In this document: positions 8,854 to 17,522 of the stretch, in pieces
Layout: the number at the start of each line of letters is the position of its first letter
Numbering within the stretch: position 1 is the first letter of the stretch
Assembly (NCBI GenBank): GCA_964448045.1
Contig: CAYUVF010000040.1
Location: forward strand, 1-40,350
Reading direction: 5' to 3'
From: CAYUVF01 sp964448045
GTDB taxonomy: Bacteria > Bacteroidota > Rhodothermia > Rhodothermales > Salinibacteraceae
DNA length: 40,350 nt
Position numbers and translations under genes: made by a program
The notes under the pieces: model-generated
Told to the model about the DNA's origin: nothing
Database searches by the model: none
The model's input: only the letters and a program-made list of their open reading frames with translations

Positions 8854-9180
8854 TTAGTCGTCGAAGCCGACGCCTTTGGCAGCCATCCGTGCGTCCTGCA
8901 GCTCCGAGAGATCCTTTGCGCTGCGCTGCTCGCGGGCCACGTCGATGCCGGCTTCGTACGTTTCGATGGCGTCGTCGGTGCGGCCGAGGCGTTCGTAGAG
9001 TTTGCCGAGGTGGTAGTAAGTGCCCACGTAGTCGGGGTCGGTGGCGACGAGCTCCTCGAAGAACGCCAGTGCCTTATCGGCGTCGCCGCGCTTCAGGTAT
9101 TCCTGGGCGAGGGCGAACCGCGTGAACGCGTCGTCCGGGTCGTCCTCGTAAAACTCCTTCAGCTTTTCGAGCCGATCCAT
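8854..9180 (-). CDS. Small TPR-repeat protein
   Basis: 108 residues starting at the ATG at 9180 (MDRLEKLKEFYEDDPDDAF). Contains two to three tetratricopeptide helices pairs: DAFTRFALAQEYLKRGDADKA (about 17-37), ALAFFEELVATDPDY, then YYHLGKLYERLGRTDDAIETY (about 54-74) with the usual A/G/Y spacing. Acidic, no signal peptide, so a cytoplasmic scaffold is expected. An upstream extension in frame covers low-complexity spacer and part of the TPM gene antisense to its Gly-rich tail region and is not believed. It follows the lemA-TPM pair by 94 bases in the same direction. Confidence 0.8.
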   Translation of the reverse strand: MDRLEKLKEFYEDDPDDAFTRFALAQEYLKRGDADKALAFFEELVATDPDYVGTYYHLGKLYERLGRTDDAIETYEAGIDVAREQRSAKDLSELQDARMAAKGVGFDD

Positions 9181-9274
9181 AGCGATTGTCGATTTGCGAG
9201 TGACGAGTGATGCATGTAGAGTGGAGCGGGCGAAGGGAAATTCGCAGTTCGAAAATCGAAATCCGCACGTCTGA

Positions 9275-10087
9275 TCACCAGCCGCCGCCAGCCCCGCCGC
9301 CGCCGAAGCTGCCGCCGCCGAAGCCGCCAAATCCGCCGCCTCCACCGCCGAATCCTCCCCCTCCGGAGCCGCCAACGCCGCCCCCGCCGAAGATGATGAA
9401 GGGTAGGCCGCCGTCACGGTCGCGTCTTCGGCGTCGTCCGCTCCGTCCCGAGCCGCCCCCACCTCGGGTGCCTTTCAGGGCGAAGTAGAGGATAATCAGA
9501 ATCATAAAGATGTTGGCCGTGCTTACGCCGCCGCCCTCGTCGTCGGTGGAGCGGGTAGCGGTGGCATCGGCCTCGTATTCGCCGCTGGCGGCGGCGATGA
9601 TCGCATCGGTGGCGCGGTTGAGGCCGCGGTAGTAGTCGCCTTCCCGGAAGGCCGGCCGGATGATATTGCGGTAGATCCGGTTGGCGATGGCGTCGGGGAT
9701 GGCGCCTTCGAGGCCGTAGCCCGGGGCGATGAACACCTCGCGGTCGGCCTCCGAGACGAGAACGACGACGCCGTTATCTTTGCCTTCTTGCCCGATGCCC
9801 CACTGGCGCCCCAGTTCGGTAGCGTACATGGCGGGGGGGACGCCGTCGAGGCGTTGGATGATGGCGATGACGACCTGGGTGGAGGTCGAGTCGGCGTAGG
9901 CGCGGAGCTTCTGCTCCAGCATGCGCTGCTCGCTCGACGAGAGCATGCCCGCGCGGTCGTTCACGAGCCGATCCGATTTGGGGATGACGTCGACCTGCTG
10001 TGCAGCAGCCGGGGGAAGGTCTATCAGCATCAGCAGAGCGCCGATCAGCAGTCCGAGTCCAAACCGGCAGATGCGTCTGTTGATCAC
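9275..10087 (-). CDS. TPM-domain protein, YgcG family, with Gly-rich tail
   Basis: Secreted/membrane-anchored TPM_phosphatase-domain protein of 270 residues starting at a GTG. Signal peptide 1-29 (LPPAAA-QQ), TPM domain about 35-170 (VNDRAGMLSSSEQ, TSTQVVIAIIQRLDG, GQEGKDNGVVVLVS, REVFIAPGYGLEGAIPD), one membrane helix about 190-205 (IFMILIILYFALKG), then an Arg-rich stretch and a long Gly/Phe tail ending in GGGW. TPM domains are thought to act in membrane protein or photosystem quality control and some hydrolyse phosphate esters; the role here is unknown. It follows lemA by 77 bases, the common lemA-ygcG arrangement. Confidence 0.87.
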   Translation of the reverse strand: MINRRICRFGLGLLIGALLMLIDLPPAAAQQVDVIPKSDRLVNDRAGMLSSSEQRMLEQKLRAYADSTSTQVVIAIIQRLDGVPPAMYATELGRQWGIGQEGKDNGVVVLVSEADREVFIAPGYGLEGAIPDAIANRIYRNIIRPAFREGDYYRGLNRATDAIIAAASGEYEADATATRSTDDEGGGVSTANIFMILIILYFALKGTRGGGGSGRSGRRRRRDRDGGLPFIIFGGGGVGGSGGGGFGGGGGGFGGFGGGSFGGGGAGGGW

Positions 10088-10164
10088 GAGAAGACAGCTT
10101 CAATGCAACAGAATGAAGATAGCGGACGGCAGACGGCGAGCGGCCATCCGCGGTCACGGCTCAG

Positions 10165-10764
10165 TTAGTTGAACTGGACTTCGGGCGCTTCTTCGGCGCC
10201 TTCTTCGGCCTCAAACGGAGCGCGACGGTCGAATCCGGCCATGCTGGCGACGAGGACCGTCGGGAATTGGCGAATCTGCGTGTTGTACTGGCGCACGGCT
10301 TCGTTGTAGTCGCGCCGCGCGACGGTGATGCGGTTCTCGGTACCTTCGAGCTGGGCCTGCAGGTCGCGGAAGGCCTCGGTGGCGCGAAGCTCGGGATAGT
10401 TTTCCGAGACGGCGAGCAGGCGGCTCAGCGCGCCGCTCAGCTGCGATTGCGCCTGCTGGAACTGCTGGATCTTCTGCGGATCGCTCAGGTCGCCCGGCTC
10501 GATGTTGATGGAGGTCGCCTTGGCGCGCGCCTCGGTCACCGACTGCAGCGTTTCCTGCTCGAAGTCGGCTGCGCCCTGCACCGTGTTGACGAGATTGGGG
10601 ATGAGGTCGGCCCGGCGCTGGTACTGCGTCTCGACGTTGGCCCACGACGTCTCGACCTGTTCCTCGGCGGCGACGAGGCTGTTGTACGTGTTGCAGCCTG
10701 CACATCCGGCAAAGCCGACGAGCAGGACGATGACGACCAGGACGATAGTACCTTTGCTTCGCAT
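10165..10764 (-). CDS. lemA: LemA family protein
   Basis: 199-residue membrane-anchored coiled protein. N-terminal hydrophobic segment 5-22 ending in FAGCAGC, which could be a lipobox or a membrane anchor. The LemA core is clear: YNSLVAAEEQVETSWANVETQYQRRADLIPNLVNTV (about 27-62), SVTEARAKA, LSRLLAVSENYPELRATEAFRDLQ, and RRDYNEAVRQYNTQIRQFPTVLVA. The tail is strongly acidic. LemA proteins are linked to envelope stress and to HtpX-type proteases. It is the first or second gene of a run AAA-like - lemA - TPM - TPR, 48 bases after the AAA-like gene. Confidence 0.93.
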   Translation of the reverse strand: MRSKGTIVLVVIVLLVGFAGCAGCNTYNSLVAAEEQVETSWANVETQYQRRADLIPNLVNTVQGAADFEQETLQSVTEARAKATSINIEPGDLSDPQKIQQFQQAQSQLSGALSRLLAVSENYPELRATEAFRDLQAQLEGTENRITVARRDYNEAVRQYNTQIRQFPTVLVASMAGFDRRAPFEAEEGAEEAPEVQFN

Positions 10765-10812
10765 CAGTGGAGTGGGGTTCAGTAAGGGGAACGGGTGGAG
10801 AATGCGGGTTCG

Positions 10813-11304
10813 TTAATCGAAGGTGACGACCAGTTGCAGATGGTAGGGGCGCGCCGCATCGACGTGGTCGGGCGACTGCAGGCCGAGTACGACGACGCCT
10901 GTGAAGGCTTCGACGCGCTGGAGAAAGTACTCGATTGAGGTCGGCTCCTCGTCGCCGCCGAGCGTATCGGGGTGGCGCCAGTCGAACAGCATATCGACCT
11001 GATCGAAGAACAGCAGCGCGCCCTCTTCGGCGGCAGCGTCAAAGGCCTTGCGGAGGCTGTTTTGCGTCTGCATACGCCGCTCGCCGATGAGCGCTGGCAT
11101 CTCAAACTGGTGGACGCGCCCCACGGTGTGCTCGGACAGGTCGGCCAGCGCCTGCTGATGAGCGGCCCGCGAGCCGCCGGAGAAGGCGATGCGCGCGCCC
11201 TGGCCGGCATCGTACTGCTGCGCCAGCGTCGCGAGCGCATCGTCGAAGGCCTCAGTGCTGAAAGGCACCACAGGGATGTCGGGGGCGTCGTCGCCAGCAG
11301 GCAT
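10813..11304 (-). CDS. Degenerate AAA+ domain protein lacking Walker A
   Basis: 163 residues that line up with the large subdomain of classical AAA ATPases but appear inactive. Residues 64-100 match the segment after Walker A (QFEMPALIGERRMQT, then SLRKAFDAAAEEGALLFF), and 124-163 match the end of the fold (YFLQRVEAFTGVVVLGLQS, then a FVVEF-like LQLVVTFD). Where Walker A should be (about 39-50) the sequence reads IAFSGGSRAAHQ: the GxxGxGK[ST] lysine is absent. Walker B is FFDQVD instead of FFDEAD, so the catalytic Glu is Gln. No lid or zinc domain follows. I infer a non-hydrolysing structural or regulatory AAA relative. Placed 48 bases upstream of lemA, so probably cotranscribed. Confidence 0.65.
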   Translation of the reverse strand: MPAGDDAPDIPVVPFSTEAFDDALATLAQQYDAGQGARIAFSGGSRAAHQQALADLSEHTVGRVHQFEMPALIGERRMQTQNSLRKAFDAAAEEGALLFFDQVDMLFDWRHPDTLGGDEEPTSIEYFLQRVEAFTGVVVLGLQSPDHVDAARPYHLQLVVTFD

Positions 11305-11413
11305 GGCAGCGTGAAGTCGGGTTGCAGAAGGAGCAGCGACCGCCGAAAATGATCCCTGTCAGTAAGCGCCGAGGCGGGGCGCTTGTTCCGCTCGGGACAG
11401 GGTCGGTGCCGGG

Positions 11414-14260
11414 TTATCCGGTGCTCTGCATGGCGGCGGCGATGCCCTGGATGCTGATGAACAGCGCCTCGCGCAGCGCCTGCTGATCGGCGGGCGCGGC
11501 CGAGCGGTGGCGGCGCAGCAGTTCTACCTGAAGGAGGTTGAGCACGTCGGTGTACGGGTTGCGGAGGGCGATCGAATTTTTGAGGACGGGGTTGTTATCG
11601 AACAGGGCGTCTTGCCCGGTGATCTGGAGGATCGCGTTCTCGGCGCGCTCAAAGTCGGCCGCGAGGGTGTCGTGGAACGAGCGGTCGGCGTCGTCCGTCA
11701 GCGCGTCGTAGTGGGCGGCGATGGCGAACCGGGCGCGGGCCATCTCGCGCTGAGCGCTGTTAAGCACGGTACGGAAGAAGGGCCACGTATCGTAGAGCTC
11801 GCGCAGGGTGGAGCGGGCTTCGGCGTCGAGCGCCGCGCTCAGGGCCTGCCCGGTGCCGTACCAGCCGGGCACGATATAGCGTGTTTGCGTCCAGGCGAAG
11901 ACCCACGGGATGGCGCGCAGTTGCTCGAAGTCGACCTCGTCGCCCCCGCGCGAGACGGGGCGTGACGCAATCGGCAGGTGGCTGATCTGCTCGATGGGTG
12001 TGATCTCGGTGTACCACGTCCACAGGTCGGGGTCGTCGATCAGGGTGCGATAGGCCTGCATGCCCGCCTCGGCGACGTGGTCCATCAGGTCGACGGGTGC
12101 GGCATCGGGCTTAATGCGCTCAGTCGCATCCGTCATGTGGCCGGCTGAGGTGGCGAGGGCAGTCGATTCGAGCATGGCGCTCACGAGCTGCTCCACGTGG
12201 CGCCGGGCGATGTCGGGCAAGGCGTAGCGGAAGGAGATGATCTCGCCCTGCTCGGTGAAGCGGATGCGCCCGTTGTGGATAGACGGCGGCATCGCGCGGA
12301 TGGCCTGATAGGTGTGCCCGCCGCCGCGCCCCACGGTGCCGCCGCGCCCGTGAAAGAGGCGCTGGTCGATATCATGCTTGGTCGCCATTTTGCCGAGCCG
12401 GTCGATGGCCTTGTGCAGCGCCCAGTTGGCCATCCAGTAGCCGCCGTCCTTGTTGCTATCCGAGTAGCCCAGCATCACCTCTTGAAAGTGATCGCGCTGC
12501 TCCAGGTGCCGGGCGTACACCGGGTGCTCGAAGAGTGCGTCCATCCGCTCATGGGCGGCGCCAAGGTCCTCGATGGTCTCAAAGAGCGGCACGAAGTCGA
12601 GCGAACAGGTGAAGGTACCGTCGACCATCCCGCCGATGCCGGCTTCTTTGGCGAGCAGCATCGGCTCCAGCAGGTCGCTCACCGTGTGCGTCATGCTCAC
12701 GATGTAGCTGCCGATGGCGTCGGCGTCGCGTTCGAGGATGTCGCGGATGGCAACGAAGGTGCCAAGCACGCGCTGGGCGTGCTCTGGCAGATCGGTCGCA
12801 GCGGGCACGAGCGGCCGCGGGTTCTGCAGCTCGCGGCGGAGGACGTCGAGCTTGGCGGCTTCGTCGAGGCTTGCGTAGTCGTCGGTAACGCCGGCACGGC
12901 GCAGAAGCGTGGCGAGGGCCGCTTCGAGCACGCCGCTATGCTGGCGAATGTCGAGCGCGGCGAGGTGAAACCCGAAGGTCTCGGCCAGCACGCGCATCCG
13001 GTGCACCCGCCCGATGTGCGCCGCGTCCTCGAAGCCGCTGGCCTCCAGGCTGGTGGCGATCAGCTCCAGATCGCGCACGAAAGCATCACTCGAATAGGTT
13101 TCAGGCCCTGGCGCCACCGTCGCCTCGCCAATCTGGTTGATCAGCCGCTGGAGGCGCGTCTGCATGTAGATCAGTTTGAGGCGGTACGGCTCGTTGCGGA
13201 CCGGGTGGATGCGCTCGTGCGGCAGCGGAATCTGCTCGGCATCGGACTGGATGGAGGCCTGCAGCGCGTCGGAGGGCGGCGCCTGATCGGCGGATATGCT
13301 CAGGTCGTCTTGCAGCGCCTCCAACTCATCGAGGTAGTGCTCCAGCGTGGAGCGGCGCTGCTCGGCGAAGGTCCAGCGCGTGACCTCGGGTGTCACGTTG
13401 GGATTGCCGTCGCGGTCGCTGCCAATCCACGAGCGGTACTTCAGGAAGGGCGGCAGATCGGCCGTGGTGCCGTAATGGTGGCGGAGGGCGTGCTGGAGGT
13501 CGCGGTGGATCTGCGGGACGGTGTCCCAGATGGCGCCGTGCAGGAAGTAGTGGCCCTGTTTGACCTCCTCGCGCACGGTGGGCCGGTCCTCCTGCACTTC
13601 GTCGGTTGTAAGCAGGAAGGCGATCTGGTTGTAGAGGGTGTCGAGGGCGTCTTCCTGCTCGTCGGGGGTGGCATCGCGCTGTTGCAGCGTGCTGAGCAGG
13701 GCGGCCACGCGCTGCTGCTTGCGGAGGACGGTGCGGCGCCGCGCCTCGGTGGGGTGGGCGGTGAGCGTCGGCTGGAGGTCGAGCTGGTCGATAAGATCCA
13801 GCACCTCATCCAGTGAGCAGCCCTGGTCTTTCAACTCGGCGATGGCGGCGTCGATGGATTCGGGACGCGGCTGCGCCTCCGATTCGGGGCCGGTGTCCAG
13901 CGGCAGCCCTGGGCCGCCAGCATTGCGAGCGCGAGCCCGATTGATGCGAATGATCTCGCGCTGCTCGGCCTTGTTGACGAGGTGGAAGAATGTCGTGTAG
14001 ATGCGCAGCAGCTCGGTGATGCCGCCCGTATCGAGCGACTGGATGATCTCGGCCGCTTCCTCGCGCAGTGACGGATCGCCGGTGCGATCGGCCCGCTTGC
14101 AGAGCAGGCGCAATTGCTCCACGAGGTCAAGCATGCCGGGGCCGCTCTGCTCGGTGACGACCTGGCCGAGCATCGATCCAAGCAGATTGACCTGTTCACT
14201 CAGGGGGCGGGAGATGCCGGTTCCTTCGGCTTCGACGTCGAGTCCGTGCCAGCGGCTCAT
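11414..14260 (-). CDS. ppc: Phosphoenolpyruvate carboxylase
   Basis: Carboxylates PEP to oxaloacetate, refilling the TCA cycle. 948 residues from the ATG at 14260 (MSRWHGLDVEAEG); an upstream in-frame start at 14308 is not needed. Motifs: catalytic H169 in LTAHPTEARRRT, the GYSDSNKDGGY substrate-binding motif, the second signature FHGRGGTVGRGGG, QGEIISFRY, and a conserved C-terminal SIQGIAAAMQSTG, equivalent to the usual NGIAAGMRNTG end. Full length with all catalytic blocks. Single gene with about 90-110 bases on each side; long antisense open frames here are a GC-bias artefact. Confidence 0.97.
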   Translation of the reverse strand: MSRWHGLDVEAEGTGISRPLSEQVNLLGSMLGQVVTEQSGPGMLDLVEQLRLLCKRADRTGDPSLREEAAEIIQSLDTGGITELLRIYTTFFHLVNKAEQREIIRINRARARNAGGPGLPLDTGPESEAQPRPESIDAAIAELKDQGCSLDEVLDLIDQLDLQPTLTAHPTEARRRTVLRKQQRVAALLSTLQQRDATPDEQEDALDTLYNQIAFLLTTDEVQEDRPTVREEVKQGHYFLHGAIWDTVPQIHRDLQHALRHHYGTTADLPPFLKYRSWIGSDRDGNPNVTPEVTRWTFAEQRRSTLEHYLDELEALQDDLSISADQAPPSDALQASIQSDAEQIPLPHERIHPVRNEPYRLKLIYMQTRLQRLINQIGEATVAPGPETYSSDAFVRDLELIATSLEASGFEDAAHIGRVHRMRVLAETFGFHLAALDIRQHSGVLEAALATLLRRAGVTDDYASLDEAAKLDVLRRELQNPRPLVPAATDLPEHAQRVLGTFVAIRDILERDADAIGSYIVSMTHTVSDLLEPMLLAKEAGIGGMVDGTFTCSLDFVPLFETIEDLGAAHERMDALFEHPVYARHLEQRDHFQEVMLGYSDSNKDGGYWMANWALHKAIDRLGKMATKHDIDQRLFHGRGGTVGRGGGHTYQAIRAMPPSIHNGRIRFTEQGEIISFRYALPDIARRHVEQLVSAMLESTALATSAGHMTDATERIKPDAAPVDLMDHVAEAGMQAYRTLIDDPDLWTWYTEITPIEQISHLPIASRPVSRGGDEVDFEQLRAIPWVFAWTQTRYIVPGWYGTGQALSAALDAEARSTLRELYDTWPFFRTVLNSAQREMARARFAIAAHYDALTDDADRSFHDTLAADFERAENAILQITGQDALFDNNPVLKNSIALRNPYTDVLNLLQVELLRRHRSAAPADQQALREALFISIQGIAAAMQSTG

Positions 14261-14316
14261 AGGAGGTGGGGCGTTGATGCGAGAAGAGGCGTACCCGCAA
14301 GGTAACAAACAGCCGC

Positions 14317-14347
14317 CCCCGATGACAGCCCCCCGATGACAGCCCCC
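14317..14347. repeat. Short 14-bp tandem duplication upstream of ppc
   Basis: The word gatgacag occurs at 14321-14328 and again at 14335-14342, each followed by a C run, giving two nearly identical 14-bp units in the spacer between ppc and the next minus-strand gene. It may affect the ppc promoter; otherwise nothing is known. Confidence 0.4.
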
Positions 14348-14351
14348 GGAT

Positions 14352-15224
14352 TCACCACGCGCTGAAGGCGGTGAAATACCCGAGCGTCAGCGCCGGGCCG
14401 GCGGGGAGGTTTTGCCCGTGGACGGGGAGGCGCCCGCCCAGCTCAATCGTCCCCGGACCCGCACGCCAGCCGATGGTGGGAAGGAGCTGAAGCAGTTCGC
14501 GCGTGTCGTTTTCGAGGGCCAGTTCCACGCCCGAAGGCAGCGTGCGCGTCGGCGGGCGGCCAAAGAGGCCATCGACGGCGAACTCCCATGTAAACTGCCG
14601 CCACGTCCCGCCCACAGCGGCGTAGATCAGCCGCTCATCGCCGGGTTTGCGGCGGATGGCCGTGTTCGTTGTGCGCCACCGGTAGCCGATCCAGCCCATC
14701 GCGTACACCGGGAGCGGATGAAAGCTGTGGCCAAGTTCGAGCAGCAGCTCCCAGTCACGCTGGCCTTCGGTAAGCGGAATGATCTCAGCGTCGACGGGGA
14801 AGTCACCCACAGACAACTTGACGCCACCGCGAAGGGCTACGGGCACGGGGCTCTGGTCTATCCCAAATAGCTCTGGCCCGATGCGCACGAATACCCGCGG
14901 ATCGCCCAGCCCGGTGCTCGTGCGCTCGCGCACCGCGTCGTCGAACTGGAGCCGGTGCACGGGCAGCTGGGCCCATACGTCGATGCCGCGGACGAGGCCG
15001 AGTGCGCCCGTCAGGAACGCCGAGGTGGTCACCGAGCGGCTATCTTTGTTGAAAAGCGGCTCGATGGTGCCGTTTTCGTCGAAGCGCGTGTCGGTAGCGT
15101 GGTGCGCGAGGCTCAGGTCGATCCAGCCGGTGCCTGGCGCCTGCACCCACTGGCCGCGGGCGAGTGAGGGCAGGAGCAATACGGCCAGCAGTCCAGCGAT
15201 ACACGTACGAGCCCACCGGCGCAT
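14352..15224 (-). CDS. Putative outer-membrane beta-barrel protein
   Basis: 290 residues from the ATG at 15224, which overlaps the upstream DUF3179 stop as TGATG, so translation is probably coupled. Signal peptide at about 1-24 (IAGLLAVLLLPSLARG-Q). The rest has alternating polar/hydrophobic strands with aromatic girdle residues (IDVWAQLPVHRLQFDD, TGLGDPRVFVRIGPELFG, ELLLELGHSFHPLPVYAMGWIGYRW, WRQFTWEFAVDGLFG, GTIELGGRLPVHGQ) and ends with ALTLGYFTAFSAW, an aromatic C-terminus typical of barrels. It resembles the transporter-like outer-membrane family related to MetA-type phenol-pathway proteins, but the substrate is unknown. Third gene of a unit with two DUF3179 proteins. Confidence 0.65.
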   Translation of the reverse strand: MRRWARTCIAGLLAVLLLPSLARGQWVQAPGTGWIDLSLAHHATDTRFDENGTIEPLFNKDSRSVTTSAFLTGALGLVRGIDVWAQLPVHRLQFDDAVRERTSTGLGDPRVFVRIGPELFGIDQSPVPVALRGGVKLSVGDFPVDAEIIPLTEGQRDWELLLELGHSFHPLPVYAMGWIGYRWRTTNTAIRRKPGDERLIYAAVGGTWRQFTWEFAVDGLFGRPPTRTLPSGVELALENDTRELLQLLPTIGWRAGPGTIELGGRLPVHGQNLPAGPALTLGYFTAFSAW

Positions 15225-16327
15225 CAAGACCCCTCCTCCCACAGGCGGGTGGCTTCCTCGAACGCGGCCCAGGCGAACCAGAAGGCGACGTATGCGTCGC
15301 GGATGGGCGTCAGGCGGGTGCCGGTGCGCGGGCCGTCGATCGCTTCGCCGTCGACGGTCCAGGTGCTCTCGGTGGCGGTATCCACGATCTGCCCGTCGCG
15401 CACCTCGAAGGTGGCGGGCTGGCCGTCGATAAGCGGGCGGAATGCCATCGCGCCGCGCCGGTCGCGGCTCCAGAAAACGACGACTGGATTGCCATTGACG
15501 GTGTCCTCGACCACCCGCATCGGTCCCTCCGCATCCAGCGCGCCGAACGGAAAGGCGATGCTTTCGCTGCCGCTTCCGGGGATGCCCAGCACGCGCTCCT
15601 TGGGGGGACGCCGGTCGTCAATCGGCATGTCGAACAGCAAGCGGTCGTTGTCGATGCGTTCGTAATTGCCGTACGGATAGCCCGAGGGCGTGTAGTTGCG
15701 GCTGAAGCCGGTGTTGTTCGAGACCACGCGCGTATCGGGATGGAGGGCGCGCCACCCGTCCCATCGCATCTCGACCACCGGAAACGTCGTGAGCTGCGCG
15801 TCGAGGCGGGGCCCGCAATCGGCCTGCCGGTTCATCTGGGGCCAGAGCGACTCCTGATTGGTGCGGTCGAACATGGTCAGGTTGTTCTGGAAGAGCAGGC
15901 CCGAGACGCCGAACTCGCCCCCGTCGATTACGGCGCGGTCGAAGGCGAGGCTGGAGCCCGTGAGCGGGCAGTACGTGACGGCGAGCTGGATGCTGTCGAA
16001 ATTGAAGTTGATGATCTCGTGCCACCACAGGATGTTGTGCGGAACGGCGATGGGCTGGCCGTCCACGATGAGGCCGATCACACGGCTGTCGTCGGCCAGG
16101 TAGCCGGCGTTGCTCGGATCGGTGAGCGACGGATCGGTGAGGGCGGGGATGCCGTCGCGGCCCACGCCGCCGTCAATCAGCTGGCTCTCGGGAATGCGGC
16201 AGTTCAGGTCCGGGCCCTCGTTGTCGTTCGATTGAAATCCGGTGTCGCAGCCGATCCACAGCAGGGCCAGGACGGCCAGCGAGCCGAGGTGCCAACATGC
16301 GGGCCGGGAGGGGAAGAGCATCATCAT
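15224..16327 (-). CDS. DUF3179 lipoprotein, divergent copy
   Basis: 367 residues from the ATG at 16327; a TTG at 16342 would overlap the preceding gene by four bases. Probable lipoprotein: hydrophobic 12-26 ending LLWIG-C27. DUF3179 core: RDGIPALTDPS, the HEI motif (WWHEIINF, H103), TYCPLTGSSLAFD (C120), FGVSGLLFQNNLTMFDR, SLWPQMNRQA, NPVVVFW and STWTVDGEAIDGP. The paralogue next to it has C-P-L-C where this copy has C-P-L-T, so one of two conserved cysteines is gone. DUF3179 proteins are exported proteins of unknown function. Confidence 0.85.
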   Translation of the reverse strand: MMMLFPSRPACWHLGSLAVLALLWIGCDTGFQSNDNEGPDLNCRIPESQLIDGGVGRDGIPALTDPSLTDPSNAGYLADDSRVIGLIVDGQPIAVPHNILWWHEIINFNFDSIQLAVTYCPLTGSSLAFDRAVIDGGEFGVSGLLFQNNLTMFDRTNQESLWPQMNRQADCGPRLDAQLTTFPVVEMRWDGWRALHPDTRVVSNNTGFSRNYTPSGYPYGNYERIDNDRLLFDMPIDDRRPPKERVLGIPGSGSESIAFPFGALDAEGPMRVVEDTVNGNPVVVFWSRDRRGAMAFRPLIDGQPATFEVRDGQIVDTATESTWTVDGEAIDGPRTGTRLTPIRDAYVAFWFAWAAFEEATRLWEEGS

Positions 16328-16338
16328 GGGAGGCGGGG

Positions 16339-17472
16339 TCAATTCGCGGCGTAGAGTTCGGTGTCGGGCTTGAAGGCAAACCAGGCGAAGGCGAAGTAAT
16401 CGCCGTGGGCGTGGCGGGTGAGCTGGGTGCCTTCGAGCGGCCCGCTGAGGGCGCGGCCCGTGATCGTCCAGGTGCTGCCCGTCTGCTCATCGACGAACTG
16501 CCCGTCTTCGTAGCGAAAGCGCAGCGTCTGTCCATCCGCCCGTGGATCGAACACGCCCGTGGAGCCGACTTCCTTTGACGCTTGAATCTGCCGCTCATCC
16601 AGGGCCGAGACCGCACCTGCGCTGTGGAAGACAACGACCGGCTCGCCGCCGATGGTGTCGTGGATCACACGCCGGTCTTTCGTGACGCGGTGCGGGTACG
16701 CCTTGGCCGTGCCGCCCACCGTGAGGGCGACGACCTTTTCCATCGGCGGCAGCTTGCCGTTCTCGGGGCCATTGTAGAGAAAGGGTTTGCGGTCGATGTC
16801 GTCGTAACCGGCGTACGGGTTCTGCCCGTAGGGGCGGTCTTGGCCGGTGTCGCGGGAGAGGACCTGGCCGCTCGGGAAGGCGTCGCGGAACTGGGCAAAG
16901 CTGATGATCTGCGACGGGAGGCGCTCCAGCTGCTCGCCCGTGCGGTCGCCCACGATGGCCTGGCCGTTGAGCTGTTGCCACAGCGTCTCGGTTTTGCGGT
17001 CGTACATCACCAGGTCGGAGTGGCGCAGCAGGCCCGATACGCCAAATTCGACCGGTTCGCCGTCGAGGGTGCGCTTGAAGGTGATGGCGCTGTAGCAGAG
17101 CGGGCAAAACGTAACGGCCACCGGCACGCCGCCCACGCGGTCGTTGACGATCTCGTGGAAAGTGAGGATCTGGAGCGGATAGGCCCGTGCCTCCCCGTTG
17201 ATCTCCAGTGCGATCACGGGTTCCTCTGGGCTGATCCAGTGGGCGGCGCCGCCGGGCGGGACGAACGCCGGGTCGTCGATCGAGGGGATGCCGTCCTTCG
17301 GCGGGCCGCCGGCGCGTAGCTCGGCGAGATCGATCGCGTGGCGGCCGAGATCGGTGTCGAACTGTTGCAGGTGCTGTTCGACGCGGGTGGATTGTGCGTC
17401 GGCGCCGAGGGGGAGTAGCAGCACAAGCAGCAGGCTGGCCGAGGCAAGCCGGATCAGTAGTCGAGCCATCAT
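16339..17472 (-). CDS. DUF3179 exported protein, canonical copy
   Basis: 377 residues starting MMARLLIRLAS; signal peptide 1-26 (LLLPLGADA-Q). Carries all recognisable DUF3179 blocks: PKDGIPSIDDPAF, ARAYPLQILTFHEIVND (H106), VAVTFCPLCYSAITF with C123 and C126, FGVSGLLRHSDLVMYDR, TLWQQLNGQA, RPYGQNPYAGYD, and GSTWTITGRALSGPL. The C-x2-C plus His suggests a metal or redox site, but none is proven for the family. First gene of the DUF3179-DUF3179-barrel unit; it is divergent from doxX across a 183-bp spacer. Confidence 0.9.
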   Translation of the reverse strand: MMARLLIRLASASLLLVLLLPLGADAQSTRVEQHLQQFDTDLGRHAIDLAELRAGGPPKDGIPSIDDPAFVPPGGAAHWISPEEPVIALEINGEARAYPLQILTFHEIVNDRVGGVPVAVTFCPLCYSAITFKRTLDGEPVEFGVSGLLRHSDLVMYDRKTETLWQQLNGQAIVGDRTGEQLERLPSQIISFAQFRDAFPSGQVLSRDTGQDRPYGQNPYAGYDDIDRKPFLYNGPENGKLPPMEKVVALTVGGTAKAYPHRVTKDRRVIHDTIGGEPVVVFHSAGAVSALDERQIQASKEVGSTGVFDPRADGQTLRFRYEDGQFVDEQTGSTWTITGRALSGPLEGTQLTRHAHGDYFAFAWFAFKPDTELYAAN

Positions 17473-17522
17473 TGGGAGGGAGGGTGGTGAAGGAAGGCCG
17501 CTTCATCCCTTCAGAGGCGCAT

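Noticed and set aside
12197..13816. A 539-codon open frame antisense to ppc
   Set aside because: Its composition is a mirror of the GC-rich ppc codons, it has no family resemblance, and ppc is unmistakable on the other strand. Similar long antisense frames opposite htpX, hyuA and lhgO were rejected for the same reason.
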